This document shows positions 61,608 to 64,000 of a stretch of 64,000 bases of DNA, in pieces. The notes below the pieces were generated by a model. That model was not told the origin of the DNA. It was given only the letters and a program-made list of their open reading frames with translations, and ran no database searches. The DNA comes from Rhea pennata (taxonomy: Eukaryota; Chordata; Aves; Rheiformes; Rheidae). Made by a program: the position numbers and the translations under genes. Within the stretch, counting starts at the first letter, position 1; the number at the start of each line of letters is the position of its first letter. The stretch covers positions 208,599,876-208,663,875 of the forward strand of contig NC_084663.1 in the NCBI RefSeq assembly GCF_028389875.1. Direction: 5' to 3'.

Positions 61608-63802
61608 AAAGCCCATCACCAATGTCGGAGATGCGTCAGAGACTAGCCTGGGAACCGGGGCTACCATGGGAAGTGTCTTGATGTGTACACATTTGCACGG
61701 TGTGAGTAGGTGTGATCCTGGAGAACGCAGATGCCTGGTGGCTGAGAGCGCAGGAAATGAGTCTTCTAAGTACGGGTAGGTTACAACTGCCCATCCTGCA
61801 CTCCACTGCCTCCTAGTCTGGGCAAAGACATCAGCACCTGCTGCTGCCCTCTGCTGCCCCTTCTCTCTGGTGTGCTGCCCCAAACCTTGGCTAGGGAGTG
61901 GCTTAATCCCAGGTGAATGTGGACTCAGAGCTCTTGCATCCCCAGCCTAGTTCCTGCTAAAGCAAGAATGCCTTTTGCATGGAAGCAGACTTGGGGGAAG
62001 TTGTCAAGCTCTTGAGAACATAGGCCTTTTTCCCCACCCCCCTGCAGGAGTGAGGCCTGGGGAGGCTTTCCAGCTGTCTCAAGTGATGCGCTCTGTGCTC
62101 AGAGAGCCAGGGAAGTTGAGACCAGTGTGTCACGGGCTTTGACAGTCGTTGATGCATCTGCCTGTGTTGTTTCAGCTCTGCAGTTGATGCAGGAAGACCA
62201 TCATCCCAGTGTGCAGCAGGCAGCAGCTCAGGTCCTCAGAGACAACTGGCCAGAGCTGTGAAATGTTCAGACCAGCTCGGAGGTCACCAGAGTGCACCTC
62301 CCCCAGGAAAGTGAAGGGTGAGAAGGCCGTGCTAGCAGGGAGCCAGTGCACTCAGCTGACAAAAATAAAGCCTTGCTTGTGGAGCAGAAGCTCGTGCAGT
62401 GCTCGCTTGTGGCCGAGGCCTCTTGACAAGCCCCTGGCTCCGGCAGGGCTGTTGTGGTGCCTGCGGACCTGCTGTCCTTGCAGTGTGTCTGAGCTGTATG
62501 TGTATGGGGGAAGGGAGGTAGAGAGGGCTGTGAATCCTAACCTGACCTTGAACGCCATGAGGTGGTGAAGTGATTCCAGAATGCATATGTGGGAGGGTTG
62601 TGTTCTGGCAAGGCGGGGATTGATCTTCCAGAGCCTGGAGGAGTAGCCTCTGGCCATTTGTGGGTGTTTGGACTCTGGTTTTTGTGTTGCTGACCCCTCA
62701 GGGGGGCCTTGCCCAAGGAAAACCTGAGGAAGAAGCGAGGGGGGAAGGGGAATCGCCCTTGTTTGGATGACAAAGTGCCAGAGAGGTCTAAGTAAGAAGT
62801 CTCCCAGGAAGCACTGGGAGTGCTCTTCTGTTCTTTCTAAAACGTGGCTCCTCTGAGCGACTGGTGAAGGAAGAGCTGCCTGGGAAGACCTTGTGCCCTG
62901 AGACGCTCCTCCTGAGCCACAGAGAAAGCTCGGAGATGCTCTGGGGAGGAAGACGGAGGACCTGGGCAGGGCTCTGGCAGGCATGGGACCTGGGAGCAAG
63001 CCAGGAAGAGGGCAGGTAGCTGTAGAAGTAGGGGCACACGAGGACTTCGAGCACCCAAGCCTCTACTCAGAAGGGTGCTCGTGTGTGTCACACCCGCAGG
63101 CATCCTGTATGGCAGCAGGGTGCAAAATGCCAGGCCCTAGAAAGAGAGAGAGTGGAGTAGTACTGCTTGGGCTGTGGACGGAACTACCCAGGCTGTATTC
63201 AACACAAAACACAGCAGGTGGAAAGAGAGCTGATTTCAGTGCATTACTTATGTTTTATGTAGCAGCCTTGTGTTACAGCATTCACCTGTGGGATGGGAGA
63301 AGCCCACAGCTTGTCCTGATGAGGCTGGGAAGGGGCTGAGCAAGGAATTGAAGAGGAACGATAGATTCCATGGACTTCACTGCTTTTAGGTTCTCATTGC
63401 TAACAATTTTCTCAAAGTAATCCAAAGACTTGAATTTCACCCCCAAAGATGGAGACTCCAGGATCACGAGGCAGTCAGCTATTTCCCTACAAGATGTGTG
63501 CCATAGGCAACAGTTTTGGGCAAGGGAAGGCTTGAGGAAAGGGTTTGGTGATTGGCGCCAGCACAAACAATGTGGATGGTGGGTCTCACTTCTGCCCTAG
63601 TAACTTCTTCCCGCCACTTGTCAGCTCTGAAGAGCTGAGGGTCTCCCTTCACAGGATTCCTTCTCTCCGGGGCTGGGGCTGTCTAGAGGAGAAAGAGCAG
63701 TGTTTTCTGAAGGGAGTGGAGAGAGCAAATGCGGGGCAAAGCCCTGCACCGCCTCCCGGCTGGAGAGATGACAGTCTGCCTTTCAGGCTGCTCCGCTGGC
63801 CT

Positions 63803-64000
63803 TGGAGCGGGTGCCTCTCCTCCATCATTGCGAGAGGACACTGACACCGGCTTTCTGCACGAGGGCTCTCATAAGCATGCGCACAAGCATCTGTGGGCTT
63901 CTCTCAAGGATTCTTCTGTCAGAACAATTCTACTTCATGCAAAAAGTAAAACCCTGTGTGCCTGACACAGGCTCCCCTATCTCCATCAGAAGCATGCTAC
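63803..64000. other. Right flank of the array, nothing recognised
   Basis: Sequence after the break in the fifth unit has no match to the rest of the unit or to the left flank. No gene or repeat family is recognised in these 198 bases. Confidence 0.6.

Larger units (their letters stand above)
58776..62261 (+). pseudogene. MROH-like gene fragment, unit D
   Basis: Exons 58776-58841, 59340-59413, 59909-60028 and 60962-61069, possible terminal exon 62176-62261, and AATAAA at 62364-62369. Splice sites and phases are kept. The intron between exons 2 and 3 has a cluster of substitutions (about 59643-59743) not seen in A-C, and the sequence before exon 4 has a local change (about 60859-60870). Unit E stops before exon 1, so no fifth exon set exists in the window. 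Confidence 0.7.
43063..63802 (+). repeat. Tandem array, about 4.1 copies of a 5.07-kb unit
   Basis: Four full head-to-tail units and one partial: 43063-48130 (A, 5068 bp), 48131-53196 (B, 5066), 53197-58262 (C, 5066), 58263-63335 (D, 5073) and 63336-63802 (E, 467, truncated). Units differ by very few substitutions. Length differences come from a CCT microsatellite, a single T, and a 2-base change near 60860. Each full unit holds MROH-like exons, a tRNA-Gly-like gene, a CR1 fragment and a polyadenylation signal. At the left edge, homology begins abruptly at CTGAGCAA. At the right edge it stops in the intron just before the first MROH exon. Confidence 0.97.

Noticed and set aside
1-64000. CRISPR arrays, bacterial operons, riboswitches or origins
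   Set aside because: The window is vertebrate nuclear DNA with spliced genes, and the only regular repetition is the 5.07-kb array and simple microsatellites.

Overview
The window looks like bird nuclear DNA. It carries CR1 LINEs with the CR1 3' end, a solo retroviral LTR, a CpG-island promoter, and two neighbouring vertebrate genes in a tail-to-tail order that I recall from other vertebrates. I cannot name the species. Most of the window is non-coding, and most open frames in it are chance.

Left part (1-15.7 kb): the last coding exon of ANKRD42 lies on the + strand (1937-2032). It converges on a complete nine-exon CCDC90B gene on the - strand (coding span 4843-15421, 254 codons plus stop, every splice site in phase). 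CCDC90B is a mitochondrial inner-membrane coiled-coil protein related to MCUR1. Its start lies in a CpG island with strong matches to NRF1, RFX X-box and ZNF143 motifs. Two LINE remnants sit in its introns: a CR1 3' end (8912-9584) and a much older CR1/L3-like relic (12365-12925).

Middle part (15.7-43 kb): gene-poor DNA. It holds a locally copied mosaic, in which 22903-23156 joins a direct copy of 20361-20451 to an inverted copy of 26084-26255. It also holds a fairly well preserved CR1 (28405-30735) split by a 264-bp solo LTR with 6-bp target duplications, an older CR1 on the - strand (about 34806-37290), and several microsatellites.

Right part (43-64 kb): a head-to-tail array of about 4.1 copies of a 5.07-kb unit (43063-63802). 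Each full unit carries four phase-consistent exons that read like part of an avian MROH (maestro HEAT-like repeat) protein, a possible terminal exon with AATAAA, a tRNA-Gly(GCC)-like gene with C in place of the invariant U33 and no nearby Pol III terminator, and a CR1 reverse-transcriptase fragment. The fifth copy stops after 467 bp. This array is the most unusual thing in the window. It looks like a recently amplified, internally deleted MROH gene fragment, and its copies show signs of exchange with one another.
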